Shown here: positions 10,410-19,983 of the stretch, one piece after another | How positions within the stretch are numbered: the first letter of the stretch is position 1 | Layout: each line of letters starts with the position of its first letter | DNA from: Daphnia carinata | Taxonomy: Eukaryota; Arthropoda; Branchiopoda; Diplostraca; Daphniidae | Direction of reading: 5' to 3' | Length of the DNA stretch: 64,000 nucleotides | NCBI RefSeq assembly: GCF_022539665.2 | Contig: NC_081339.1 | Span: 434,001-498,000, forward strand | Position numbers and translations under genes: made by a program | Notes under the pieces: generated by a model | The model's input: the letters and a program-made list of their open reading frames with translations, nothing else | Databases searched by the model: none | Told to the model about the DNA's origin: nothing

Positions 10410-11011
10410 CTAAGGAGGACAAAGTGTTTTCCATACGCTCTCTACTTCTTCTTGACGTGGGATCCTTAGGTGGGTTCTTGCCTTCCAGGTGATGAGGTAT
10501 GCAGCCAGAAGAGTAAATGTTTGTCGGAGATTACGTATCGGCCCAAAATGGCCAGGAATCAAATCTTCTTTTGTCGAAATGCAGCCCATTCGACGCATAG
10601 TTCCTTCCAACCAGATCATCGGTTTCGTGGTTTTGGATGCAGATGGGGCATAACGTGTCCTTAGTGGGATACAACCGATGGCATCTGGTCCTGGTAGGGA
10701 GAAGTCGCTGGTTGAACAGGAACATTGATCTCTCTGATGTTACTGGGAAGAGCTGCAGTCTCCTACCAGATTCGTGGCCAATCCAAATTAGGCCAAAGGA
10801 TCTCCAGCTTTCCCATTGTGGTAACCTCCAGGATCCAATGGTTATATGTTTTTCGGCGGACCATTGGATTCCCTTGCACTAGGACGGATGAGGCGAAGAG
10901 TTGCTTGATTTGATGCAGGGGTTCCTGAAGGTAAAAGGGCCTCTTCATGACTGCTACGGGTAGGGTGTTGCCTTTGTAGAGTGGTAACAAGGTCCGGAGA
11001 GGGAAGGACAT
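10410..11011 (-). pseudogene. LINE ORF2 C-terminal region
   Basis: Frame-switching pieces (10763-11011, 10531-10725, 10410-10619) include FPLRTLLPLYKGNTLPVAV and RLLPTRTRCHRLYPTKDTLC followed by PICIQNHETDD. The CPIC...H arrangement is the usual post-RT zinc-binding motif of LINE ORF2 proteins, thought to bind nucleic acid. Confidence 0.65.
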
Positions 11012-11232
11012 CCAATAACGAAGTAGAGAGCTTTCTGGACTACTGGGGCCTACAAGGATACAGGGGGCACAAGAAAAGGGAACGGTAAAAGAGTTGTGTG
11101 TGAACCATTCCCAGTCTTCCTTGGATGACAGATCGATAAGTTACAGCTTTCTTCGGCCTTCTACTTTTCTACTTTACCCATCCATAGGAACTTCCGGACA
11201 GCCTTTGAAATCTGGTCAGCCATACTTTGGTT

Positions 11233-12273
11233 TCATGGTAGTACATGAGCAATGAACACAGTTCTGGATAGAGCCTTTGACTTGATGAAAATCACCCTCT
11301 GGTAGAGGTTAAACCGTCGACAGGCATTCTCTCGCAGAATACCATTTAGAGGGCCGAATGCATCATTCCACACCCTATCAGCTGTCTCGGCTATAGAGTG
11401 GGAGAATTTAATTCCTAACAGGGACAATGTTGATACTGACACAAGCCACTCAAGAGGCCAAATCAATCTAGAGCTCCATGTCCCAAGTCCCAGAGCTTTC
11501 GTTTTCTCTTTATTCATCCTTGCCTTTGTCCCCTGGCAGAACAAGTCAAGGACTTGTCCTGCTCTGCTAAGATCTTCGTCACAAGGAATGAAAATGGTGA
11601 CGTCATCAACAAAGGCTCTTGCGGTGAGTTTTTCATTAAATAATGATACGCCCTGGAGAACTTTAGATAAGCACACAAGTAATGGCTCAATGTATAGGAC
11701 GAAGAGATGGACGGATAGGGGGCATCCCTGGCGAATCGACTGGGTATCATTAATCACTCCAGCCACCTCCGGTCCGTTGAGGATTGACATTCCCGTTACA
11801 GAATACATAATCTGTAACCAACGGACGAAAGTGGTGGGATAGCCCATGACATCCAGAATCCTCCAGAGGACTTCCCTGTTAACCAGGTCGTAGGCCTTTT
11901 CAAAGTCAATTCCAACAATGGCAGCGCCCATACCCCGAATCGAAAAATTGGAAGAGTCATGGCATCCCCGGTCCTCAACGTATTGGATGACATCTCTATA
12001 AAGACTTAAATTATCAAAAATCAATCTACCAGGTACCCCACCTTTTTGACGAGGCCCTATGGTAGATGACAGTGTCTGCCTCAAACGTCTCGCTAAAACA
12101 GATGCCATGACTTTGTAGTCCCAATTCAAGAGAGAAATTGGCCGAATATTAGAAATCCCGCAAAGCCCTGAAGACTTGGGAATTAGCCTGATCGCCGCTT
12201 GTCCCTGCGATGACGTCAGATTTTCCCTTTCAAGGATATCATTAAACATATCCCAGAAATGGGGTGCGATCAC
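11233..12273 (-). pseudogene. LINE reverse transcriptase
   Basis: A 346-residue open stretch. RT blocks in order: LLNWDYKVMASVLARRL, IGPRQKGGVPGRLIFDNL, VGIDFEKAYDLVNREVLW, SIRQGCPLSVHLFVLYIEPL, and AFVDDVTIFIPC as the catalytic box, with both Asp present. MNKEKTKALGLG and LSLLGIKFS follow. It would make target-primed cDNA together with the upstream endonuclease. It is separated from the endonuclease ORF by two frame changes and from its own C-terminus by another. Confidence 0.8.
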
Positions 12274-12289
12274 GTCCCAAAATTCTACG

Positions 12290-12640
12290 TTAGACTCGTA
12301 AGGAATGCCAAGAAGGGAAATTGGTGCTGTTAGGTTTGGGTTGGCTTAAAGCAATCTCTTTCTCCCTCAAGGAAATTAGTCTCTGCCCGTGTGTCAGGAG
12401 AAGGTTGAGTTTTAAAAAACTTTGTAAAGTGGGAAACAATCTCTGCTGAAATATCCACCTTGGTCGATAACTGCCATTAAGGGCAACGATTTTATCAATG
12501 CGACATTTACTGTAGTTTATTCTGGCTCTATTAACATGAAAAATATTTGCTTCCTCTACTTGTGGCCCTTCGAAGCAGCGGGAACGAATGCCAAACCCTT
12601 GAAGAACGCTCTCCTCCCAAGACTTTGAGATATTTCTCAA
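12290..12640 (-). pseudogene. LINE ORF2 linker between endonuclease and RT
   Basis: 116 residues in a third frame, with basic and helical character (KSWEESVLQGFGIRSRC, LFPTLQSFLKLNLLLTHGQR). The position matches the poorly conserved EN-RT linker of LINE ORF2. There is no catalytic motif. Confidence 0.5.
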
Positions 12641-12659
12641 CTCTTTGAAGGCAACCCAG

Positions 12660-13610
12660 TCAAAGGTCTCTGCATTGACAATCTCCTGAATGCAAAATCT
12701 TTTTTTCTCTAATCAGTCTAGCTCTTTGCCTAGAATAATCTACCGAAATACGCCTGCCACCTGGTTTCAGGACACTCTCCCACCAATTTGCTACATTACT
12801 TTTCCTAAAAGGATGATTAGCGTCATATCTCTGATAACCTTCTTCTGACAATATTGAGGTATTTAGTTTCCACAACCCGACAGACGGTCTGCTACCATTT
12901 GGGAGATCGAGATTGCAAGTAAGTGTGCATTGTACTGACTGATGGTCGCTAATCGATAAAGATTGCAAACAAATGTTTGAAAAGTTATCTGCAAAGGATC
13001 GAGTAGCATAAATCCTATCAAGTCTAGAAGAACCGGAAAAGTAATGAAAAATGTGACCCGGTTCACCATGATTTAGCTTCTTCCAGACGTCTACCAGATC
13101 GAGACCGGTAACCATCTCCGTTAAAGCATAGCTAACGACACTACTTGGGACAGGGAGGGATTGGATATTTGCCCTATTCTGGATGTCGTCAACGCAGTTA
13201 AAATCGCCCATCAACAAGGAGGGCAGTCGAGTGGTAACTGAGTAGGCAGGAAAGGTTTGACGAAGAAAGTTGTTTCTCTCGTTCTTAGCTTGCTTACCAG
13301 ACGGGGCATAGATATTAATAAACGTAAAACATTTTACGTCAATAGAGATAAGCCTTCCGTCTGGTTCAAGAAGCAATCGAAAATATTCCAGACCATGCCT
13401 AATGAGGATGGCTGTTCCGTTTTTGTTGGGACCGACGTTTGCTAGCAAGTGGTAACAGCTTTCAATTATTGGACAAGAATGAAAGGCTACCTCTTGAAGT
13501 CTCACAATATCTAGATTACCGTCCCTGCAAAAATTTAAAAGGATTTGACGTCGCTCGACTGACCTGATACTTCCTATGTTGATGGAAGCGATTTTTAGTT
13601 CTGCAGTCAT
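12660..13610 (-). pseudogene. LINE ORF2 apurinic-like endonuclease domain
   Basis: ATG 13610 opens 316 codons. APE motifs are in order: KIASINIGSIR, IVRLQEVAFHS (catalytic Glu), INIYAPSG, LLMGDFNCVDD (Asp/Asn pair), SSRLDRIYATRS and LSISDHQSVQC (final Asp-His). This domain nicks target DNA to prime reverse transcription. Its ATG overlaps the stop of the last ORF1 segment as ATGA (13607-13610), which suggests coupled re-initiation. The reading frame ends at 12660, so the polyprotein is broken. Confidence 0.85.
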
Positions 13611-13981
13611 TTGTGAGGTTTTTTGGTTTCAGGAGGGGTTGAAGCAGGTTTAGAATTCTGGGTCGTCAAGGTGGGTTTGAAACGTTTGTGTCGTGGAACA
13701 GTAGGAATTCTCAGGGGGTCTTTTGATTTGTCACTTTCCGTGGTCTCGATTTCCCCCATGTTGGGTTCCATCGATTCCATGATAATAGTCATTGGTTCAT
13801 GGGTTTCGGTGTCAAGGGGTGACATTTGGGTTTCCGGGATATTTTCAGGTGGGTTTTCTATATTAGGTATTTCTATAGGAGGGGTCGGAGTTTCACATTC
13901 CATGGTTTCAGTTTCCATATTTGGAGTCCCTTTCGAGAGTGAATCTTGCAATTCACTCTCAAAAGGAACGTTGAAAACCAT
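13607..13981 (-). pseudogene. LINE ORF1 C-terminal segment
   Basis: 124 residues rich in Glu, Pro, Thr and Met (METETMECETPTPPIEIPNI), ending in a basic tail. It is in a different frame from the 14034-14606 piece. Its stop TGA overlaps the ORF2 start. It is probably a disordered tail of ORF1p. Confidence 0.55.
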
Positions 13982-14033
13982 GGAATGTTCAACTACGGGA
14001 AATATGACGGGATTTTCTCTAACGGGCTTTTTG

Positions 14034-14633
14034 TCATTTTGGGAACAGGTTTTTGGGCAATAGCGGGTTCATTGTTTCGTTCAATGTTGGACAGTTGTCG
14101 TTAAAATGTGTCTCTTCGTCACAAAGTCTGCCGGTAGGCTTTTGTCCATCATGCTTTACCATGCCACGATAACTGCCAATTGTGATGTATGATGGAATTT
14201 TTCTCGTCAATGTCATTCGTACGATCATCCAAGTGGAAAGGACAGGGTATAAAACTTCATCCTCTACCATTCGATAGCGTTCCCGCCGAGCGTCAATTAT
14301 TTTCCCATATCCCTTAAGACGTGTCTGAACTACTCCCAAGTCTAAGTTCTGCGGAACTCCTGCAATTCGAAAAAATTTCTCTTGAATATTGCTATCCCTA
14401 ATGACTACATTAACTTCTTTCCCCTCCAATTCAGTCCTGACGATACCACTGTGTCGGGACAAAAAACTTGAGGTGTATGCCTCTGAGATAAACGTAATTC
14501 TAGCGACCTGGTTTCTCGTATCTAGCACAGCAACAAGGCCTAAGAGATCTTCTAGCTGAACCTTCAAACTACGCACAAACCCATGAACTGTACGCCCCAA
14601 AATCAATATCAGTACTATTATGCCACTTGGCAG
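14034..14633 (-). pseudogene. LINE ORF1 with damaged zinc knuckle
   Basis: The open frame from the GCAG junction (14633) to 14034 encodes an ORF1 protein with NQVARITFISEAYTSSFLSR, FFRIAGVPQNLDLGVVQTRL (RRM-like) and GRLCDEETHFNDNC near the end. The last would be a CX2CX4HX4C knuckle if the Gly (codon GGC) were Cys (TGC), so one base has destroyed the first ligand. Upstream the same frame continues in 28304 onward without a stop for at least 35 codons, which shows where element G inserted. Confidence 0.65.
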
Positions 14634-15368
14634 TGTAAAGCATCTTCCCGTGTGGGAAGATGAACTTTACGGAATTAAGACAATAAAATGATATTGAACT
14701 CGAAGAGGCGTTTTTACCCACAATGACGTCTGTGTTTATTATAGCTAAGATACAAGAATTAAAAAGATAAGAGAGCAACAGATAAGAAGGAACATTTGAG
14801 GAAACAGTTAAAGGAAAGAACAAATAACCAGGGGTCTTACCGTGAACTCACGAGTGAAAGAATGGAAGAGAAACGACACAAGGCGAACTTGGAATTCGGC
14901 CTCTACACAAGCGGTACACGACAAGAGTTCAGACACTTTAGAGTGGACAACAATGTCCGGAAAACTTGGGACGAGAACGAGATTTTACTCAAGGTTTAAG
15001 TATGGAAACATTAACTAAGACACAATACTACTCAATAAGGCAAGGAAGATAGGCTTAAGGCAACTACTTGTCTCGGCTGCAACTACTTGTCTGATCTTCA
15101 TCAATAGCTGGGTTCATCACGAAACTTTGCATCTTGCAAAAGTGGCGTGATTGGACGGAGCTTGTGTAACTCACGCGTGCAGCCAATCAGAGGATGCCGT
15201 TCGATGTGGCGTGGTGCTGGGGCGTATCATCTGCGTGAGTCAGCTGCAGGTGTTCATTTGGGTCAGCTGCACTGCGTACATAGTGTTGCAATTGTCGTGC
15301 CCAGACTTGTATTCACTACTGAAGCAAAAGCGAGAAAAAGTTAAAGTAGTATATTCGGCTTCGTTACA
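14634..15368 (-). repeat. Element G 3' LTR
   Basis: 735 bp, reading TGTAACGAAG...GATGCTTTACA on the element strand. It holds AATAAA (14735-14740 on the complement). It differs from the other LTR by a 2-bp insertion near 14701 and about five substitutions. The purine run before it on the element strand is weak (GGGAGTGA). Confidence 0.9.
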
Positions 15369-15401
15369 TCACTCCCGGCGGCGTGAGATTACGTCCCGTA
15401 A

Positions 15402-17099
15402 TCAGAGTTGATGCATCGGAATGGATTCGGGAGCTGCAGGTCTTGGATCATCGGAAGGGCGGCAGCATACAGCCCAAATGAAGGTAAAAAGACCGCAAGC
15501 GTAACATATGCGTAAGAAAAGTAGTACCAAAAGGCATAATATGCCGATGAAGAAATAACTCGTGATGGTGTCCCACCAAGATGTAGAAGTTCCAACGCTA
15601 GCCGATGTCACTAAAACACTCGACGCACTGTATTTGTGGCGCAACGTAAATTCAGGTGGAGGATGTTCGTTTATTGCGGCGATTATATCGGCTACAATGT
15701 TCATATGGTTCAGCATATTGTCAGTGTAAGCCGGGTTACTTCGATGCTCATAATCGAAAAACTCAACATTCTCATACCGAAAAGAATGCGCAAGAGTCTG
15801 TTCCGGTAACACAATATTAGCTTCGATCGGCTTCCAGGTGTCGTTCCGGTACGCAAAAGGTTTGTCATTGAAATTAACAAAACCATTGGTCCAGTAACAA
15901 GGGGAATATTTCACAAGTTCCCATCCGTCGAGATTAATAGTATAATTTTGAAATTTTGGCTGCGGTCCGCAAGATGTCAGTACAGTTTCAAATGTAACAT
16001 TTAAAGCCTTACATTGAATCAACACAACCGTTTTACCAAAAGCTTGTAATTTCGCACACTGTGGTAAATTTAACTGCGAAGCCGCTAACCATCCGTTATA
16101 TTGAGCAGTTGTAACAGCCCTTTCGTGTTTGGCTTTGCGAGCTTCACAATGCACTAGTCGAATTTGTCTGGCCAATTCATTTTCATGATCAGTAAGTTGG
16201 TCTCGAATATATTGTATATTCGCGGGTACATTTAAATTTTCGTCGCTAGATGGCTCTGGGGCCTCCAAAAGCGCTGTTAAATTTCCCATGATGGCCGCCG
16301 TCGAAACGGTGAGTTTTGATTGGCCGATGACCTCAAACGACGAAGTTCTATTGGTGCATTCGTTTTGCAGTGAGGCACAGCGTTTTATAGGAGTTAAATG
16401 AAAATCAAGTTGTTTGGCATCGTCTTGTAGTCTGAAAGTTGTGTCGTCTGCTGCTATTCGGACCAGTGAGCCTATTCCATCTTCCACCAATCGGGTACTC
16501 ATTTTAGTTTTTTGAGTGTAGGTTTTGTCCCAGATCAATGTCAAATGATTATGAGATAAATTTCCAGTGGTAGCAGAAGCCGTTCCGATAGGTGTCGAAA
16601 AGTCTCCGTCTTCATGTTCTTGAAAAAGTTGGATTTTTTCGAGAACACAATTTATAATTTCGGAATCAATCGTCTGCAACCAATATCCAAAAATCTCAGG
16701 TTCGCGATCAAAAACATATTTATCGTCCGAAAAAGTCATACGATAATCATCACATCGTTTATGGTTAATCATATCGTTGCACACGGCGGGCGACGTATCT
16801 ATTGGAATTTTATCCGGCACTATCACCAATTGACCGAAAAAGTTCATTGTGATGCGGCGTATATTCTTCCATCGGGCGCAAACATAACCGGGAAATTTAG
16901 CTGCGGCACGTTCTTCACTATAAATTGCATATTTCACCGTAACGGCCCTGTCATCAGGCGCAATTGGTTGACAATTAGCATCGGAAAATTGTAGAATTCC
17001 CATTTTGGATGTTTCCGAACAGTCGCATACAGTCGTTTCAAATGCCTGCGGGTGTAACCCATAAAGGCATAATAACAGCATAAATGGAAGCAGCGACAT
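15402..17099 (-). CDS. Element G envelope glycoprotein
   Basis: An intact ORF of 565 codons. The N-terminal ~19 residues are a signal peptide (MSLLPFMLLLCLYGLHPQAF). The ectodomain has paired cysteines (VCDC, NECTNRT, SCGPQPK) and several N-X-S/T sites. Near residues 515-545 is a long hydrophobic anchor (FFIGILCLLVLLFLRICYAC) followed by a short Pro-rich tail. A central block matches the broken envelope at 1440-2000. No furin site of the errantivirus/baculovirus-F type is seen, so a different glycoprotein class was captured; chuvirus-like is my tentative guess. TTTATAG lies 3 nt before the ATG (AG at 17103-17104), a likely splice acceptor for a subgenomic env mRNA. It ends 33 nt from the LTR. 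Confidence 0.8.
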   Translation of the reverse strand: MSLLPFMLLLCLYGLHPQAFETTVCDCSETSKMGILQFSDANCQPIAPDDRAVTVKYAIYSEERAAAKFPGYVCARWKNIRRITMNFFGQLVIVPDKIPIDTSPAVCNDMINHKRCDDYRMTFSDDKYVFDREPEIFGYWLQTIDSEIINCVLEKIQLFQEHEDGDFSTPIGTASATTGNLSHNHLTLIWDKTYTQKTKMSTRLVEDGIGSLVRIAADDTTFRLQDDAKQLDFHLTPIKRCASLQNECTNRTSSFEVIGQSKLTVSTAAIMGNLTALLEAPEPSSDENLNVPANIQYIRDQLTDHENELARQIRLVHCEARKAKHERAVTTAQYNGWLAASQLNLPQCAKLQAFGKTVVLIQCKALNVTFETVLTSCGPQPKFQNYTINLDGWELVKYSPCYWTNGFVNFNDKPFAYRNDTWKPIEANIVLPEQTLAHSFRYENVEFFDYEHRSNPAYTDNMLNHMNIVADIIAAINEHPPPEFTLRHKYSASSVLVTSASVGTSTSWWDTITSYFFIGILCLLVLLFLRICYACGLFTFIWAVCCRPSDDPRPAAPESIPMHQL

Positions 17100-18286
17100 T
17101 TTCTATAAATGGAAACATAGGGTGAACATCATGATCAAGTCAGCATCGGATAATAAAGATAAAAGCATAACATCACGTCATGTGGGTTTCTTAAAACTAG
17201 ATAGCGAAAAATAATAAAGAAGATAAAATAGTAAGCAAAAGCGGGGAGTATGTAAGACGGCAAGGAGAAAGGTCAACGATCTTCCGTCGGCTTTTCAACA
17301 ATTGCCGATGGTCGCGAACGAGCAAAAATACGCATATAGGTCATGGAAAATACGCTTCATTCGGAATAAAAAGTGAATATTTTTGTGTAGTGATTGGTGT
17401 CATTAAAAAGAAGAAAGAATAACCACAATGATGCAAAAGAAAAATCATAAAAGGCGTAATACAGGTGTAATACAGGTGCTAACAGCTCAAAAGTTAGAGT
17501 GATCAGCTGTGATGCTGGATGTTCGAGGTTCGAATCCTCAGTAGAACTAGATAACTCATCCATCTATGAGGGTGCTATACTACGCAAGGTTATCATTCAT
17601 TGTTTTTTGATAAAAGAAACGATGCGAAGACTAACTTTTATTTTCTAAGTCCAACACATGAGAAATGGTATAGAGAAGGAAATAAAAGGGCGCTAAAAAG
17701 GGGAACGAACATCTGGGGAAGAAAGAAAAGGCGGCTTGTGCGAGACAAGGGACATTTGTCGCAGACACAAGAGGTTGGGGTAAAATAGGCGTAAATTTCA
17801 TGTAAAAAGGTCTGTAAGCTTATGAGATATATGGGCCATTGATTTATTTTATTCTATATGCGCGAGGGATCAAGGAGAGGACGAAAAGAGGGGAAAACTT
17901 TGTTAAGAGGGAAGAATCTCAAGGAAACCTACGTTAAAAGGAGTATTCTGGCGCAAAAAAGAAAAAGACAAAACAAGACTTAGAACTGAACTTAAAGAAT
18001 TTACTGTAAAATAAGGCATACGCTAACGCGGGTAGTTACTTTGATATCTTTCTATTCTAAGTGTAGGTATATGTTTTTTTGTATCGGCTTATAGGGTCTT
18101 TTTTTTTTCTTATACCCCTTTCCCTTTCTTTTACCTGACTTTAGATCGTGAGGTAGTTCATATATAGATATATATGAACAAGAGCATGAATAGCTAGTTT
18201 TTGGCCTAATTTATTCGGTAAAGGGCAAGAACAGATACAGGCATACAGGCATGAGTGGATGCGTAAAAATATAAATCAAAGTCCTT
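17100..18286. other. Element G env-accessory interval
   Basis: No convincing ORF. It contains a tRNA-like B-box (ggttcgaatcc, about 17527-17537) in a partial cloverleaf at 17495-17550, and T-rich sequence near 18095-18110. On the element strand, pyrimidine-rich tracts precede the env acceptor. It probably serves as intron or untranslated leader for env. Confidence 0.4.
17495..17550 (+). other. tRNA-like remnant with perfect B-box
   Basis: The segment gaggttcgaatcctc forms a T-arm with 4-bp stem and the consensus GGTTCGAATCC. The 5' half is not a recognisable acceptor or D-arm. It may be a tRNA pseudogene or part of a SINE-like sequence. Confidence 0.35.
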
Positions 18287-18661
18287 TTAATTTTCTTCTT
18301 GCGATGGTGGACGGCGGCTTGTTGGGTCCAAGTCGAGAATTGATGCGAATACTTCTGTGGCCCTCTGCCACTCTTGCTGTTCGATTAACTGGACAAGTTC
18401 TTCCGTCCGAGTTTTTGTTAGCCGCGCTACTCTCCATCGGTTCTGTAGATGGTGCTCCATATCCATCAGCCGCCTCCGGAACGGACGTTGATTGTTGATA
18501 GAATTGTTTGCGCAGGCTGCGCTTATTGCCTGGTCGACTTCTTCTTTTGTTGAAGTGGTGCTTGTGGCTTCTTGAATCACCACGGTGTCTTTGGTACCAG
18601 GACTACGGCGAACGCGTTCGATAGTGGGCAAACGCGGTTGGCGAAAGTGGTTTCCGGCCAT
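18287..18661 (-). CDS. Element G accessory ORF 1
   Basis: An intact 124-residue ORF. The N-terminus is basic (FRQPRLPTIERVRR), the middle is polar, and the C-terminal ~60 residues look helical (LMDMEHHLQNRWRVARL, EELVQLIEQQEWQRATEVF), ending in ILDLDPTSRRPP. The C-terminal part is related to accessory ORF 2 (19984-20534): both have ME...R...R, a Trp-x-x-Ala step, then ILDLDP and an Arg-x-Pro. The ATG follows AATCTAAG, a possible splice acceptor. I recognise no family. It may be a regulatory protein of the element. Confidence 0.55.
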   Translation of the reverse strand: MAGNHFRQPRLPTIERVRRSPGTKDTVVIQEATSTTSTKEEVDQAISAACANNSINNQRPFRRRLMDMEHHLQNRWRVARLTKTRTEELVQLIEQQEWQRATEVFASILDLDPTSRRPPSQEEN

Positions 18662-19983
18662 CTTAGATTGGGAATTGGTCAGCTTTCAGTTTGGTGCTAC
18701 TGTTCGGCAGCGTTGATGAGTTGCGAGTGTGGTCCCGACGTCCGAGAAGTATTGACTTATATAGTCAAGCCTTCTTCCGTAGTTTTTTTATTCATTATTT
18801 TCTGTTAAAAGTTCGAGTTCAACACTAAGTCTCTTGAGGTGTCACCCGATTGTTTCAACAGGTGTCAGCTTTCTTTGTCGTTGGCTTGGGGGGGGGGGTT
18901 TATTTATTGCTGTGGGGGGGAGTCGGATAGCGTTCTTCCAGTGGCGCACCACGGTTCATTTTTCTTCCATTTCTTTTACTGTTAAGTTTTTTTACTACTG
19001 TTTATTAATTGTGAATAGAGAAAGAAGAAAAAGTGAAAGAAGAAATGACGAAGTGCAGTGCTTCTGCTAGAGAGTAAGGTTGATCATGGATAAATTGGGT
19101 ATATGAACTTGAGAGGGATGCGGAGTATGGGTGTTGGCTATGTGGCATAATACTATAGCTTCTGACTGTCACTCGGGAGTCTTAATTTCGAATCACGCCG
19201 TGACCTTGACTAAAAATTTACTGGTAGATTCCTCAGGAGTTGGTGAGGTTAACTATTCCCTAATTGCTATTCCGTGGGTTGATTGGCAATAGATATTAAA
19301 ATTATTATTGATCCTGTTTCGAATTTTCTAAAATTCTGGGTATTGAATTTAGTATTACATATAGTCATATGGCTAGATGGTATAGCCCTTGACCACGGCT
19401 CGGAAGTGCCGGGTTCAAATCACGCTGTGATCTTAACTAAAAATTTTCTGGCAGATCCCTCAAGAGTAGGCGAGCTAATCATATTCGCAATTATGCTACT
19501 GTGATTGAATTATTATTGACTATTTTATGTTTCATTTCTGGTTGGGTTTGAAACGGCTTTTATATTTATGCTAAGGTAGACATATGTCTAGACGCCATAG
19601 CGACTCAGTCTCGATACACCACTCGGGAGTCTCGGGTTCAAAACCCGGCTCGGATGCCGAAATTCCATTCGCCCAAATGTTTTTTTTTTTTTTTTTTCTG
19701 AACAATTAAAATTTATTATATACTCGTGGGGTCGTATGTTCGAGCCTTGCCTCGGCTGTTTTTGAAATACCCTTAAACGATGTACTGGCTTTTCTTTTCT
19801 TTCCCTATCTTATTTTTCCTTTACTTTAAACTTTTCTTTTCTTTTCTTTTGAATTTTGTCTTACGTATAGTGAAAAGCCGGCGGAGATTTTGTTTGCGTC
19901 CTACTGTGTTTATTTTATTGTTTGTTAAGATAGAGAATATAATGCGAAGAGGAAAACAAAATGGTTTGGGATAGAGCTCTATT
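18662..19983. other. Element G interval with tRNA-like cluster and G-runs
   Basis: No coding sequence is supported. Runs of G lie near 18888-18898 and 18914-18920. At 19150-19680 there are three tRNA-like units, listed separately. T-rich tracts occur near 19680-19697 and 19825-19850. Confidence 0.5.
19145..19675 (+). repeat. Three degenerate tRNA-like units in tandem
   Basis: Units near 19150-19220, 19372-19440 and 19588-19668 each show an A-box-like start and a T-arm: gaatcacgccgtgacc, ggttcaaatcacgctgtga and gggttcaaaacccgg. The first two also share the downstream words ctaaaaattt and agatccctcaagagt. The third has a perfect B-box, GGTTCAAAACC. None folds into a complete tRNA by eye. Confidence 0.45.

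Larger units (their letters stand above)
10400..14633 (-). mobile_element. Non-LTR retrotransposon (LINE), interrupted by element G
   Basis: In minus-strand order: ORF1 with a damaged zinc knuckle, an APE-type endonuclease, a linker, reverse transcriptase, and a C-terminal CPIC zinc-binding region. The ORF1 frame continues across the GCAG target site into 28304 and beyond, so Gypsy element G is inserted in ORF1. The gene order and RT motifs (IGPRQKGGVPGR, GIDFEKAYDLV) resemble the Tx1/L1 group. The clade should be confirmed by phylogeny. At least four frame changes make it inactive. Confidence 0.75.

Noticed and set aside
13623-14063. 146-codon plus-strand ORF
   Set aside because: Antisense shadow of the Glu/Pro/Thr-rich LINE ORF1 tail.
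14634-15368. Small ORFs inside the element G LTRs (e.g. 14796-14999 and its twin 27727-27930)
   Set aside because: Duplicated because LTRs are duplicated; no sign of coding constraint.
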